Below are positions 1-7,834 of a DNA stretch of 64,000 nucleotides, in pieces. The DNA is from Anaerolineae bacterium (GTDB lineage: Bacteria > Chloroflexota > Anaerolineae > Caldilineales > Caldilineaceae), in assembly GCA_030432295.1 (NCBI GenBank), contig JAUIHI010000005.1, forward strand, positions 124,001 to 188,000, in the 5' to 3' direction. Each line of letters opens with the position of its first letter. Within the stretch, counting starts at the first letter, position 1. The notes under the pieces are model-generated. The model saw only the letters and a list, made by a program, of their open reading frames with translations. It made no database searches and was not told where the DNA came from. The position numbers and the translations under genes are program-made.

Positions 1-1
1 C

Positions 2-529
2 CCAAGGGATCGCCATCCCCCGGTTGCTCAGAAAAGTGGGTCCGGGGAAGATAATTGCTTCCTGCACACGGGGAAGTTTGAAAAAGACCGCCTGCGCCCA
101 GAAGATGAGCAGTAGCAGCAGAGGAATATTACGGAAAATGTCGATATAGACAGCCGCGATTCGATTTACCAGAAAATTGGTGGAAAGCCGCATCACACCG
201 ATGAGGACTCCCAACAAAGTGGCAAAGAAAATCCCCAGAACCGCAACTTGGAAGGTATTGAGCAGGCCCACAACCAGTGCTTGTAGATAGGTCGAGGCCC
301 GGCTGTATTCGATCAGACCCTCGCCGATGTCAAAACCGGCGGTAGAACGCAGAAAGCCGTAGTCAATGGCAACGCCCAACTGCTCGCGCAGCGCGCTGAT
401 CATATTGTTGTAGAAGTAGCCGAGCAGACCCACCACTAGGCCGACGACCACAATTTGGCTGATCACGCCTAAAACACGTTCGTCTCGGTAGAAGGGGGGA
501 GTGGCCTGACTGGCCGCGATTTTTTGCAT
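2..529 (-). CDS. aapQ: Amino acid ABC transporter permease, N-terminal part (AapQ-like), cut by window edge
   Basis: The minus strand reads from an ATG at 529 through 176 codons without a stop to the window edge, so the gene is incomplete at its C-terminus. The product begins MQKIAASQATPPFYRDE, then a membrane segment (VVVGLVVGLLGYFYNN), then a long external stretch and the start of the permease core (LVVGLLNTFQVAVLGIFF, IFRNIPLLLLLIFWAQ). The long first loop and the LSNRG motif near residue 170 are typical of the AapQ half of general L-amino acid importers (AapJQMP). It sits downstream of the solute-binding gene on the same strand, in the usual order. In the membrane it would form the translocation path with AapM, powered by AapP; neither is in view. 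Confidence 0.85.
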   Translation of the reverse strand, partial: MQKIAASQATPPFYRDERVLGVISQIVVVGLVVGLLGYFYNNMISALREQLGVAIDYGFLRSTAGFDIGEGLIEYSRASTYLQALVVGLLNTFQVAVLGIFFATLLGVLIGVMRLSTNFLVNRIAAVYIDIFRNIPLLLLLIFWAQAVFFKLPRVQEAIIFPGPTFLSNRGMAIPW

Positions 530-605
530 CGTGCCTCCGTCTTGCACCTAAGCTTTAGTCAATGGGGATGCACAGGGGGTTGTGCAGCCAGAGAGGGAGA
601 AGAGC

Positions 606-680
606 GACCTTCCCGGAAACTCAGCAGCTACCGGGAAGGTCATGTATAAAGCGAGCTTCTGTACAGAAGCTCGCTTTATA
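606..680. terminator. Two stem-loops after aapJ, one a perfect 36-bp palindrome
   Basis: Positions 645-680 are a perfect 36-bp palindrome (half-site TATAAAGCGAGCTTCTGT) starting four bases beyond the aapJ stop. A second inverted repeat, 606-616 against 631-641 (GACCTTCCCGG, 14-nt loop), follows in the direction of aapJ transcription. The spacer lies between aapJ and aapQ, so these probably act as a partial terminator or mRNA-stabilising hairpins that set binding protein over permease level, a common arrangement in ABC importers. There is no long U tract. Confidence 0.6.
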
Positions 681-683
681 GTC

Positions 684-1781
684 TTACCGAATCGGGGGAG
701 CGTAGAGCAGGCCACCTTCGGTGTAGAGGCTGTTCAGGCCACGGGGCAGATTGAAGACTGTGTCCGGGCCGAGATTCTTGTTGTAGATCTCGCCGTAGTT
801 GCCGACCTGCTTGATGACCTGCACGAAGCAGTCGTTGGCCAGGCCCACTTTGCTGCAGAATTCGCCTTCCAGGCCGAGCAGTTTCATGATATTGGGGTCT
901 TCTGTGTCCATAAAGGTGTCTACATTGGCGCTGGTGATGCCCATCTCTTCAGCGGTGAATGTGGCATAAACAACCCAGGTTACCAGGTCATACCACTGGT
1001 CGTCGCCGTGGCGCACAGCCGGTCCCAGGGGTTCTTTGGAGAGGGTGACATTCATAATCTCGTGGGCCGAAGGATCGGCCATAACCGTCTGTCGGGAGAC
1101 GAGACCAGACTTGTCTGTGGTCCAGGCATCGCAGCGACCTTCTTCATAGGCAGTGGTCACTTCGTCGGCGGTCTCAAAGACAACCGGTTCGTAGCTCACA
1201 CCTGCCGCGGCCATCTGGTCGGCCAGATTAAGCTCGGTGGTGGTGCCTGTCTGCACGCAGATGGAAGCGCCGTTCAGGTCCTGCAGGGTGACAATGCTGC
1301 TGTCTTTGTGCACCATAATGCCCTGGCCGTCGTAGAAGGTGGTGGGCGCAAAGTTCATGCCCAGGTCGGTTTCCCGGGACATAGTATCAGTGGTGTTACG
1401 GATCAGCACATCGGCTTCGCCGCTCTGAAGCACTGTGAAGCGCTCGGAAGCGGTGGTGGCGCGAATCTCGGCTTTGGTGGCATCGCCAAAGATGGCCGCG
1501 GCCAGGGCCTTGCAGTAGTCCACATCAAACCCTGTGAAGACACCAGCTTCGTCCAGGAAGCCAAAGCCCGGCAGCACTGCATTGCCTACGCAAATAATTT
1601 TGCCCCGTTCTTTTACGATGTCCAGGGTGGATTTGGCGTCTGTCTGGGCCACAGGCGCGGCCGGTTCTTCGGCGGTGGTGGACGCAGGGGCCGCCGCAGG
1701 AGCCAGACAGGCAGCAATAACCATGCCCACAACCATGGACAGAATCAGCGCTACGGTTTGAACTTTTTTACCTTTCAGCAT
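684..1781 (-). CDS. aapJ: General L-amino acid ABC transporter, substrate-binding lipoprotein (AapJ-like)
   Basis: 365 residues. It captures amino acids outside the membrane and delivers them to the AapQ/M permease. The start at 1781 is chosen because AAGGAG lies six bases upstream; a reading-frame start 17 codons further up has no such site. The signal peptide ends in IAAC, giving a lipobox with Cys25 as the probable lipidated residue, followed by an Ala/Pro/Thr linker (about 26-45). The family 3 binding fold follows, with the family signature GFGFLDEAGVFTGFDVDYCKALAAA (about 75-99) and the AapJ-typical long C-terminal half (DDQWYDLVTWVVYATFTAEE). aapQ follows after a palindromic spacer. Specificity cannot be read from the sequence. 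Confidence 0.9.
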   Translation of the reverse strand: MLKGKKVQTVALILSMVVGMVIAACLAPAAAPASTTAEEPAAPVAQTDAKSTLDIVKERGKIICVGNAVLPGFGFLDEAGVFTGFDVDYCKALAAAIFGDATKAEIRATTASERFTVLQSGEADVLIRNTTDTMSRETDLGMNFAPTTFYDGQGIMVHKDSSIVTLQDLNGASICVQTGTTTELNLADQMAAAGVSYEPVVFETADEVTTAYEEGRCDAWTTDKSGLVSRQTVMADPSAHEIMNVTLSKEPLGPAVRHGDDQWYDLVTWVVYATFTAEEMGITSANVDTFMDTEDPNIMKLLGLEGEFCSKVGLANDCFVQVIKQVGNYGEIYNKNLGPDTVFNLPRGLNSLYTEGGLLYAPPIR

Positions 1782-2239
1782 TGCATTCTCCTTGTGATAG
1801 AAAAAAAGGGTGACAGAAAATCTTTGGAACAATCGAAAAGCAAATACGTTGGAGAGTTGCCAGACGATTGCAAAGCACGAGTGAGAAAACGGCAGGTGAA
1901 AAAAGGCTGAACTGAATTTAGGGGTTTGGCAAAGTATACTTCCCCCTAGGGGCGTATACTAGAATGCCAGACACGCCAGTGGATTATACATATACCTTCA
2001 GTTTTAGGTGGGTGCATCGACCCAACACAGACCCAATTGCGGGGGACCGCAGCAACGGGCCAATCTTGTGGCAAAATGCCTGTGGCACGCCCATCGGATG
2101 AGGCATTTGCCTCGACTTCAACCTGCATATCCTACGGAGTTGTAGATACTATACAGGATTTGACAGATATTTGCAAACTCTTGATTCGTTGTGTAAGCGG
2201 TTTCATTGGACTGGAACCCCAGCAAATCGCCCGGTCTGT
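1782..2239. other. Non-coding spacer upstream of aapJ and the zinc-ribbon gene
   Basis: No convincing gene: the open frames here are overlaps of neighbours with no ribosome-binding site or recognisable protein. It should hold the minus-strand aapJ promoter. Visible structure is the GTATAC-flanked palindrome at 1934-1959 and a weak inverted repeat around 2071-2109 (GCAAAATGCC against GGCATTTGC). Confidence 0.5.
1934..1959. promoter_or_regulatory. Candidate operator palindrome upstream of aapJ
   Basis: GTATAC, three bases, CCCC-TA-GGGG, one base, GTATAC: nested inverted repeats about 155 bp upstream of the aapJ start. The outer GTATAC repeats contain TATACT-like -10 elements in both directions. 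It may be a regulator site for amino acid uptake; this is inferred from symmetry only. Confidence 0.3.
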
Positions 2240-2268
2240 TTGGTCATCCCATCGGGCTGGGCTATAAT
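2240..2268 (+). promoter_or_regulatory. Sigma-70-type promoter for the zinc-ribbon gene
   Basis: TTGGTC at 2240-2245, a 17-base spacer, and a perfect TATAAT at 2263-2268. Transcription would start near 2275, about 25 bases before the ATG at 2301. Confidence 0.7.
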
Positions 2269-2300
2269 TGCGGCAGTCTATCTTTCTTGGGAGAGTTTGT

Positions 2301-2837
2301 ATGTCAACTGATCTGGTCAATTCAATTGCCACTGTTTTAGGGATTGCTGTTGCGCTGCTTGGCGCTTTTCTTTTTGCCTTTTGGATCGCAATGGGCATTT
2401 GGACCTTCAACGACATCCGTTCTCGCACCCGGGATTGGCTGGCGATTGGCCTGGCCTGTCTGCTCTCCCTCATCTTCCCGTTGGTCGGGTTGATCCTCTA
2501 TATGATGATTCGCCCCAAAGATACCCTGGCCGATGTCTATGACCGGGCGCTGGAAGAAGAGGCTATCCTGCGCGAGTTGGAGGAGACTGTTACTTGCCAC
2601 AATTGCGGCGTGCCGGTCAAGGGCGAGTGGGTCTTCTGCCCCAACTGCCACGCCCAGCAGCAATACGCCTGCGATAATTGCGGCACACTTGTGCGCCAGG
2701 AATGGGACATCTGCGTGACCTGCGGCGCTCCCCAGACGGGCGCACCCACCGGTTTCAGCCAGCCGCCCCACCAACAGGTCGATCCTCGGATGGCCGAGGC
2801 CAATCTGGGCTATCGGCCCGTGCAGATGGGGGAGTAG
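2301..2837 (+). CDS. Membrane-anchored double zinc-ribbon protein, function unknown
   Basis: 178 residues. The ATG at 2301 is preceded by GGGAG. Two membrane segments lie at about 5-32 (VLGIAVALLGAFLFAFWIAMGIW) and 46-66 (WLAIGLACLLSLIFPLVGLILYMMI). The cytoplasmic part has an acidic linker rich in Glu, then paired zinc-binding CxxC knuckles: CHNC, CPNC, CDNC and CVTC, which form two rubredoxin-like zinc ribbons at about 97-145. The C-terminus is Pro/Gln-rich. Such membrane zinc ribbons are common and uncharacterised. The gene stands alone with its own promoter and a strong terminator downstream. Confidence 0.75.
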   Translation: MSTDLVNSIATVLGIAVALLGAFLFAFWIAMGIWTFNDIRSRTRDWLAIGLACLLSLIFPLVGLILYMMIRPKDTLADVYDRALEEEAILRELEETVTCHNCGVPVKGEWVFCPNCHAQQQYACDNCGTLVRQEWDICVTCGAPQTGAPTGFSQPPHQQVDPRMAEANLGYRPVQMGE

Positions 2838-2843
2838 TCAGCA

Positions 2844-2976
2844 AATCGGTAAGCAGTCACCAGTGCCCAGTCGTTTCCTTTGTGTGACTGGTCACCGATT
2901 ACCGCTCACTTTACAGACGAAAAAAATACAGATAAAAAGAGGGCCGGTTGCCAAATTTGGCAACCGGCCCTCTTTT
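2844..2976. terminator. Inverted repeats ending in a 42-bp perfect palindrome, bidirectional terminator
   Basis: Positions 2935-2976 form a perfect 42-bp palindrome (half-site begins AAAAGAGGGCCGGTTGCC) with A tracts on one side and TCTTTT on the other, able to end transcription from both converging genes. Upstream at about 2844-2915 is a looser inverted repeat (AATCGGT, CACCAGT against ACTGGTCACCGATT). The remainder of the 300-base spacer to 3138 shows no gene. Confidence 0.8.
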
Positions 2977-3138
2977 AATTTCCTTGCCTCCCAACGGGGA
3001 CGGCGAACCGTCGTCCACCGCCCCCGCCAGAGGAGGGAACATAAAGCGCACAGTGGCGCGGATGTGATCAATGTTTAGATAAAGAGCAACTGTGCTCCTT
3101 CTGCCATTTTCAAAACTCGGTGGCGCCCAGGTTTTGGC

Positions 3139-4395
3139 TCAACCGCAACCGCCGCCGCCCTTGGCTCCGGCCGACTGTAGTTCGACTTTGGGCACAAAGG
3201 GCGTACCGTCATCGTGCTGGCTGGGTGTGGCGGCTGGTGCATTGGCCCCCAGGGCTGCCGAGAAGACGTAGTCGAGTTTCTCGTCGTTGCCTATAGAAGC
3301 AAGCAGGGGATACATACCCTCGCCGTAGACTGCAATCCAGTTGTTGATGCCCCCTTCCAAAATGTAGACATTGGGCAAGCCCAGAGCCACCAGCGTCTTC
3401 CACGCCGCGGTGGAGAGAGTCTCTCCGTTGCTGACGATGACATAGACTGTGTTGTCAGGCAAGGCCACCAAATCGTCCACCGCGGCGGGCAGATCGGCCA
3501 GGTCCATGCGCACCGAATCCCGCAGGTGGAAGATATTGAAGTTGGCCTCGTCACGCACGTCGATCACGGCCAGCTTGACGTTGGGATCAAAGGTGAGGCT
3601 GCGCAACTCTGCCGGATGAATCTGGACAAGGCGCTCGTCCAGTCTTACCTGCTCGGTGGCGGCTACCCGCTCCCAGAGGGCAGCCGGGTCTGGCTGGCCG
3701 ATGAGGAGGACGGCCAAAGCTGCTACAGCCAGGACCCCAGCCCCGGCAAAGCGCCAGGTGTTGGACGGTCTGGTCGCCGGAGTCGATGCTGTGTTCTGTG
3801 GGGCATCCGGCTCTTTCGCGCTGTAGGCTCGGGCGAGCAGTTCGGATCCCCAAAGCAGAAAGAGGGCCACCACCACCACAATGAAGACCAGCCAGCCGAT
3901 GCTCACCCCCAGCCAATCGGAGATGAGAAAACGCCCCATATAGCTGGAATTATAGAAGGTGTCAAAGCGGCTGGTCTCTTCGCCAAAGATGACGATGCCA
4001 GCCAGAATGCCGACCAGATAGAAGATAGCGTCGATTTTGCCCGTGGCCGCAGCCATCACCGAAGTGCCGGGACAGAAGCCGCCGATAATAAAGCCCACAC
4101 CGATCATAAAACCGCCGATGATCCCCGGCCATAGGTAAGTCTCTGGAATCCAGATTCGGTTGATGTCAAGCCAGCCCATCGCGGCTGCGCCAAAGACCAG
4201 AACCATCGCCACAATCACACCGGTGAACATGACCTGAAAGACAGTCTGATCCCGGAGATAGAACTGTCCGGTCAATTTGGTCGAGACCGCAAATCCAGAC
4301 ATCTCCAACGCCACGCCAAAGCCGATGCCGATGGCCAGGTAGATAGCGTAGGTGCCAAATTTGCCCAGAATCGCAATTAGATCGAAGGGTGCCAT
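3139..4395 (-). CDS. YeeE/YedE-type sulfur transporter half fused to a rhodanese-like domain with a Gly-Cys tail
   Basis: 418 residues. AAGGAG lies eight bases before the ATG at 4395. Five membrane segments (about 13-35, 55-75, 87-110, 121-140, 161-184) include the YeeE motif GGFCPGTS with Cys108. After a charged Pro/Thr linker comes a sixth segment (about 214-234), then a rhodanese-like fold at about 255-365 (VIDVRDEANFNIFHLRDS; LPNVYILEGGINNW). By the positive-inside rule that domain lies outside the cytoplasm. The rhodanese active-site Cys is absent: the loop reads VIVSNGETLS. The protein has just two cysteines, Cys108 and Cys417 in the terminal GGGGCG. YeeE proteins import thiosulfate; the Cys tail recalls the SoxY swinging arm (inference). 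It follows the smaller YeeE gene by 12 bases. Confidence 0.8.
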   Translation of the reverse strand: MAPFDLIAILGKFGTYAIYLAIGIGFGVALEMSGFAVSTKLTGQFYLRDQTVFQVMFTGVIVAMVLVFGAAAMGWLDINRIWIPETYLWPGIIGGFMIGVGFIIGGFCPGTSVMAAATGKIDAIFYLVGILAGIVIFGEETSRFDTFYNSSYMGRFLISDWLGVSIGWLVFIVVVVALFLLWGSELLARAYSAKEPDAPQNTASTPATRPSNTWRFAGAGVLAVAALAVLLIGQPDPAALWERVAATEQVRLDERLVQIHPAELRSLTFDPNVKLAVIDVRDEANFNIFHLRDSVRMDLADLPAAVDDLVALPDNTVYVIVSNGETLSTAAWKTLVALGLPNVYILEGGINNWIAVYGEGMYPLLASIGNDEKLDYVFSAALGANAPAATPSQHDDGTPFVPKVELQSAGAKGGGGCG

Positions 4396-4407
4396 TTCAG
4401 ATTCTCC

Positions 4408-4962
4408 TTAATTCCACAGACGGCGTACAAAGAAGGCCAACAGGTAGCCCCCCGCGAAGAAGGCCAACAGAAAGGCCCAGCTACCCACCGAGAGCGTGGC
4501 CGCGCCAGACAATCCCTGGCCAGACGTGCAGCCCCGGGCCAGACGCGCCCCAAAGCCGGTGATGATGCCGCCCAGCACAGCCATACCCCAGCGGGTCTGC
4601 GTGCTGATGTTGGGGCCTTTGATAGTTGTCCAGGTCAGCCGATGGCTGCGCCAGGCCGACACAAAGCCCCCAGTGAAAATGCCCACAGTCATAAGGACAA
4701 TCCAGTGGTCCAGGGCGTTTTTGTCTCCCCCAGCGTAGGAAACCAGATAGGATACCCGGTCCGAATGTTCGGGGGCCGCCAGATCGATGAACCAGATGAT
4801 CATACGGTTCAACCCGCCGGACGCGCCCAGACCGTTGCCTGTGAAGAAGAAGGCAGCAAAGAGGACCAGTCCCAGCAATGTGCCCGCCACATAAGGGTTG
4901 GCGAAGGGCTTGGGTGCTGTTTCGTTCTTTATAGCAGATGCTGATTGTGTCATAGCCGTCAT
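4408..4962 (-). CDS. YeeE/YedE-type transporter, small half
   Basis: 184 residues. The ATG at 4962 has AGGAG seven bases upstream, preferred over a longer frame start. There are four membrane segments (about 26-42, 52-62 weak, 85-103, 124-142, 155-175). The conserved RGCTSGQGLSG motif with its only cysteine (Cys145) matches the second Cys motif of full-length YeeE; the first motif (CPGT) is in the next gene. The two proteins therefore look like a split YeeE that must assemble to form the thiosulfate path. It is part of the minus-strand operon behind the cytochromes (gap 88 bases) and ahead of the rhodanese fusion. Confidence 0.8.
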   Translation of the reverse strand: MTAMTQSASAIKNETAPKPFANPYVAGTLLGLVLFAAFFFTGNGLGASGGLNRMIIWFIDLAAPEHSDRVSYLVSYAGGDKNALDHWIVLMTVGIFTGGFVSAWRSHRLTWTTIKGPNISTQTRWGMAVLGGIITGFGARLARGCTSGQGLSGAATLSVGSWAFLLAFFAGGYLLAFFVRRLWN

Positions 4963-5050
4963 ATCATTGCTCCTGAATAGGCCTACTGAAAGGGGGCGTC
5001 CGCTCTGCATACGCCATTGACGCACCCCTGGGTCTCAACGCGATCTTTCT

Positions 5051-7834
5051 TTATGCATCCCCATCATCAATTAATTCCACTTCTTCCCAACCCACAGTCA
5101 TGGCCTTGAGGGCGGCCAAGGGGGTGTGTCCTGTGGTGATGAGATAGACGTGCAAAACCACAAAGGTGGCGAATAGCCAGGCGATCAGCGTGTGGAAGGG
5201 CGCCAGCCAGGGCAGCCCGCCTAGTTGAGCCGCGAGGAGTGGCCATCTGGTGACCCCCCACATGACGATGCCGGTAATCACCTGCAAAGGCAACAGCACA
5301 TTGAGAATGACCAGATAGGTTATCTGCTGCAGGGGATTCAGCTTGCTGCCCGGCAACTTCTGGAAGGGGTGAGGTTCACCCCGGAAGATGCCTCGCACAT
5401 AGTATTCCGCCTGGGTCAACATCTGAGGGAAATAGCCCACAGGTTGCGGCAGATATTGGCGAATCTGGCCGCTGGCGAAGTGATAGAATGCGGCAAACAG
5501 GGCATTTGCCACAAGCAGGGCAGCTAGAATATTGTGGACAGGCACAACCAGCCCCAGGTCCAAAAAGCCCAGGCTGTCAGGGCGGTGAATGATAATCCCT
5601 GTAGCCAGCAGAAGCAGAATGACGATGGACTGCATCCAGTGCCAGGCCCGCTCGTAGAAGCCGTACATATAGAACTTGTGCAGCTTTCCCTTGCGATGAG
5701 TCTTCTTTACCCGGCGACCGGCCTGATAGACCCGCAGGCCGCCGTGGACGAATACCCCCGCCAGGGTGGTCAAGAAAGCGGACAGACCGACCCATCCCAC
5801 CCACTCCACTCGATTGTGTCCGGGCACGTAGAGGCCCATAGCAGTCGTGCTTGGGACATAGTTGACAGTGCTGTTCTCACTCACTGTCAATTCCCCGACA
5901 ACAGTCACCCCCGACACGTTGGTGAATTGGGGCGTCACGTCTCCTGGCCGATAGGCGGCCACTTGGAAGGTGTGGTTCAGGCGGGAATCTTCGATGTGGC
6001 AGGTCTTGCACTCACCTGTGGCAAAGGAGCCGTTGGTCACATCGTGGCTGATGGCGTAGGGTTGGATCTCTCCCTGGATTTGGGGGTCTGCCAGGCCCAG
6101 GGCGACCAGTTCGCCCCGCACCAGATCGACTTTGGCAGCGTTGTCCAGGCGCAGTTCCGTTTCGTCCAATTGGCCGTTGCCATCTGCGTCAAAGAGCGCC
6201 AGAATCTGGGGACGATAGCTATCGCCCGCGCCGTCCTCGGTCAGATAGACCCGGCGCAGATCTTCCAGCCGCACGGGCCGGAGTGGATCGCCATAGGTCC
6301 AGAAATAGGTGGTAACCAGGTTGAACGGGGCCAGTTGGGCTTCCCCGTCCACCCCCGTGCGGGGCAACAAGACCGGTTCATAACCTGTGATCAGGGCGGT
6401 CAAATCGTTCACGTCCCCCTCTACGCCCCGATAGGTGACCAAACTGGCGCCATCTGTGTGGATGGCTGTCCAATCCACCTGCTCCAGGGGTGCCGCGTAG
6501 AGTTCTGGGATGTGGCAGCTCTCACAGCTTAGAACGGAGAGATGCAGATCTGAGTAGGGCAGCCAGTCGTGGGTGGTCTCTGCGTCGTGGCAAGATTCGC
6601 AGCGACGCATGGAATCGGTATATTGGGCGGACACCAAATGTTGGGACGCCTCACCCCGGGCGAAGTTATGTTCCGGCTGCACCAGATAATAGTCATAGTC
6701 CAGACGTCGGGGATCGAAATTCAGGTGGTCCGGGCGAGACCCATCGGGTTCCTGGTAGTAGATGGGGTTGTTGACCGAAAAGTGGCAATCTGTGCAGGCC
6801 ACGTTGCGCTCGGCGTGGATGTCATAGGCACGGTTAAGCTCGTCCTTATTCTCGATGTTCAATCCCGTGTCTTTCACCCGCTGGCCGGTGAATATCTGGC
6901 CCGTGCGCTGAGTGTGCAGATCGTCAGCGGTGATCTCACTGGGCATCAAAGGCTCCGCGCTGGTGTGAACAGTGCCATGACAGGCGCCGCAGTTCTCCGG
7001 CGTTGGGTCCTGGATAAAGACGTAATCGGCAAGCAGAGAACCTTCGGAAGAGAAGGCGTCCGGGTTCCAGTTCCAAACCTCTCCCTCTTTGAGCAGAATG
7101 TCCGTGCTGGCTAGCGTAGCCGTATTAGCCCAACCGAAGTTCCCCGCAGTCAACTCCTCGGATCGGGCCGTCAGATCCGGATCAGCCATATGGCAGAGGA
7201 AACAGTTCATTTCCTCCACACCGGACTCGGACCAGTCCCAGACAGAGAGTTGGCTGGTGGCTGGATTGTAGCTGTGGGTGAAGGGATCGTCGCTGGTCAC
7301 AGCCAGGTCGGCCAAAGGCGTGCCATCCGGCGCGTTTGTGGCCGGGCCACCGCCCACATGGCGCGGTCCATAGAATTTGATCCAGTCCGCCAGGCCCAAG
7401 TCATAGCGTTCGTCGCCGGGCGGGGTGAGATAGCGATAGGCAATCGAGTCCCAGCCGCCAAAAAGCCCATGACTCATCTCCCAGGGCTGGCCGTTGGGCT
7501 GTTGGCCTGGGGCAGTGTAGCTTTCCCGTCCCACGCTGGTATGGAAGCTATGGTCGGCGATAAATCCAGTGTCGTGGCAGTTGCCACAAGTCTGCATAGT
7601 GGAGAGCGAATGGCCCGACACCAGCACATTGACCCCATCTGTGTCCAGCAGCGGGAAGGTGGGATGCAATGGCGAGACCCCAGGCGTTTGTTCCTGAGCC
7701 TGGGCCAAGCCCCCGTCCATCAGCCCCACGCCTAAAAGCAGGAGAGCGACCAGGGAGATGTAGAGGAGTATTCCCACCAGGCTTGGCGGTGCTTTGCGTA
7801 TTGAGGTGGGTAAGACGCGTGAAGGGTGGCTCAC
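5051..7834 (-). CDS. Seven-haem cytochrome c fused to a cytochrome b561-type membrane domain
   Basis: 927 residues. An N-terminal signal or anchor (about 18-46, ending AQAQ) leads to an extracytoplasmic region with seven CxxCH haem sites: CGNCH (83-87), CFLCH, CGACH, CTDCH, CESCH, CESCH and CKTCH, the last near 610. From about 690 on there are five or so membrane helices with b-haem-type histidines (YERAWHWMQSIVILLLLATG, VPVHNILAALLVANALFAAFYHFASG, FHTLIAWLFATFVVLHVYL), as in thiosulfate and formate reductase b subunits. It would pass electrons between the quinone pool and the octahaem partner. Its ATG overlaps the stop of the octahaem gene (ATGA), so the two are probably translated together. 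The fusion of both parts in one chain is unusual. Confidence 0.8.
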   Translation of the reverse strand: MSHPSRVLPTSIRKAPPSLVGILLYISLVALLLLGVGLMDGGLAQAQEQTPGVSPLHPTFPLLDTDGVNVLVSGHSLSTMQTCGNCHDTGFIADHSFHTSVGRESYTAPGQQPNGQPWEMSHGLFGGWDSIAYRYLTPPGDERYDLGLADWIKFYGPRHVGGGPATNAPDGTPLADLAVTSDDPFTHSYNPATSQLSVWDWSESGVEEMNCFLCHMADPDLTARSEELTAGNFGWANTATLASTDILLKEGEVWNWNPDAFSSEGSLLADYVFIQDPTPENCGACHGTVHTSAEPLMPSEITADDLHTQRTGQIFTGQRVKDTGLNIENKDELNRAYDIHAERNVACTDCHFSVNNPIYYQEPDGSRPDHLNFDPRRLDYDYYLVQPEHNFARGEASQHLVSAQYTDSMRRCESCHDAETTHDWLPYSDLHLSVLSCESCHIPELYAAPLEQVDWTAIHTDGASLVTYRGVEGDVNDLTALITGYEPVLLPRTGVDGEAQLAPFNLVTTYFWTYGDPLRPVRLEDLRRVYLTEDGAGDSYRPQILALFDADGNGQLDETELRLDNAAKVDLVRGELVALGLADPQIQGEIQPYAISHDVTNGSFATGECKTCHIEDSRLNHTFQVAAYRPGDVTPQFTNVSGVTVVGELTVSENSTVNYVPSTTAMGLYVPGHNRVEWVGWVGLSAFLTTLAGVFVHGGLRVYQAGRRVKKTHRKGKLHKFYMYGFYERAWHWMQSIVILLLLATGIIIHRPDSLGFLDLGLVVPVHNILAALLVANALFAAFYHFASGQIRQYLPQPVGYFPQMLTQAEYYVRGIFRGEPHPFQKLPGSKLNPLQQITYLVILNVLLPLQVITGIVMWGVTRWPLLAAQLGGLPWLAPFHTLIAWLFATFVVLHVYLITTGHTPLAALKAMTVGWEEVELIDDGDA

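Noticed and set aside
582-1910. Long open frame on the plus strand opposite aapJ (442 codons).
   Set aside because: It mirrors the high-GC aapJ gene, is rich in His/Gly/Val, and has no ribosome site or recognisable domain.
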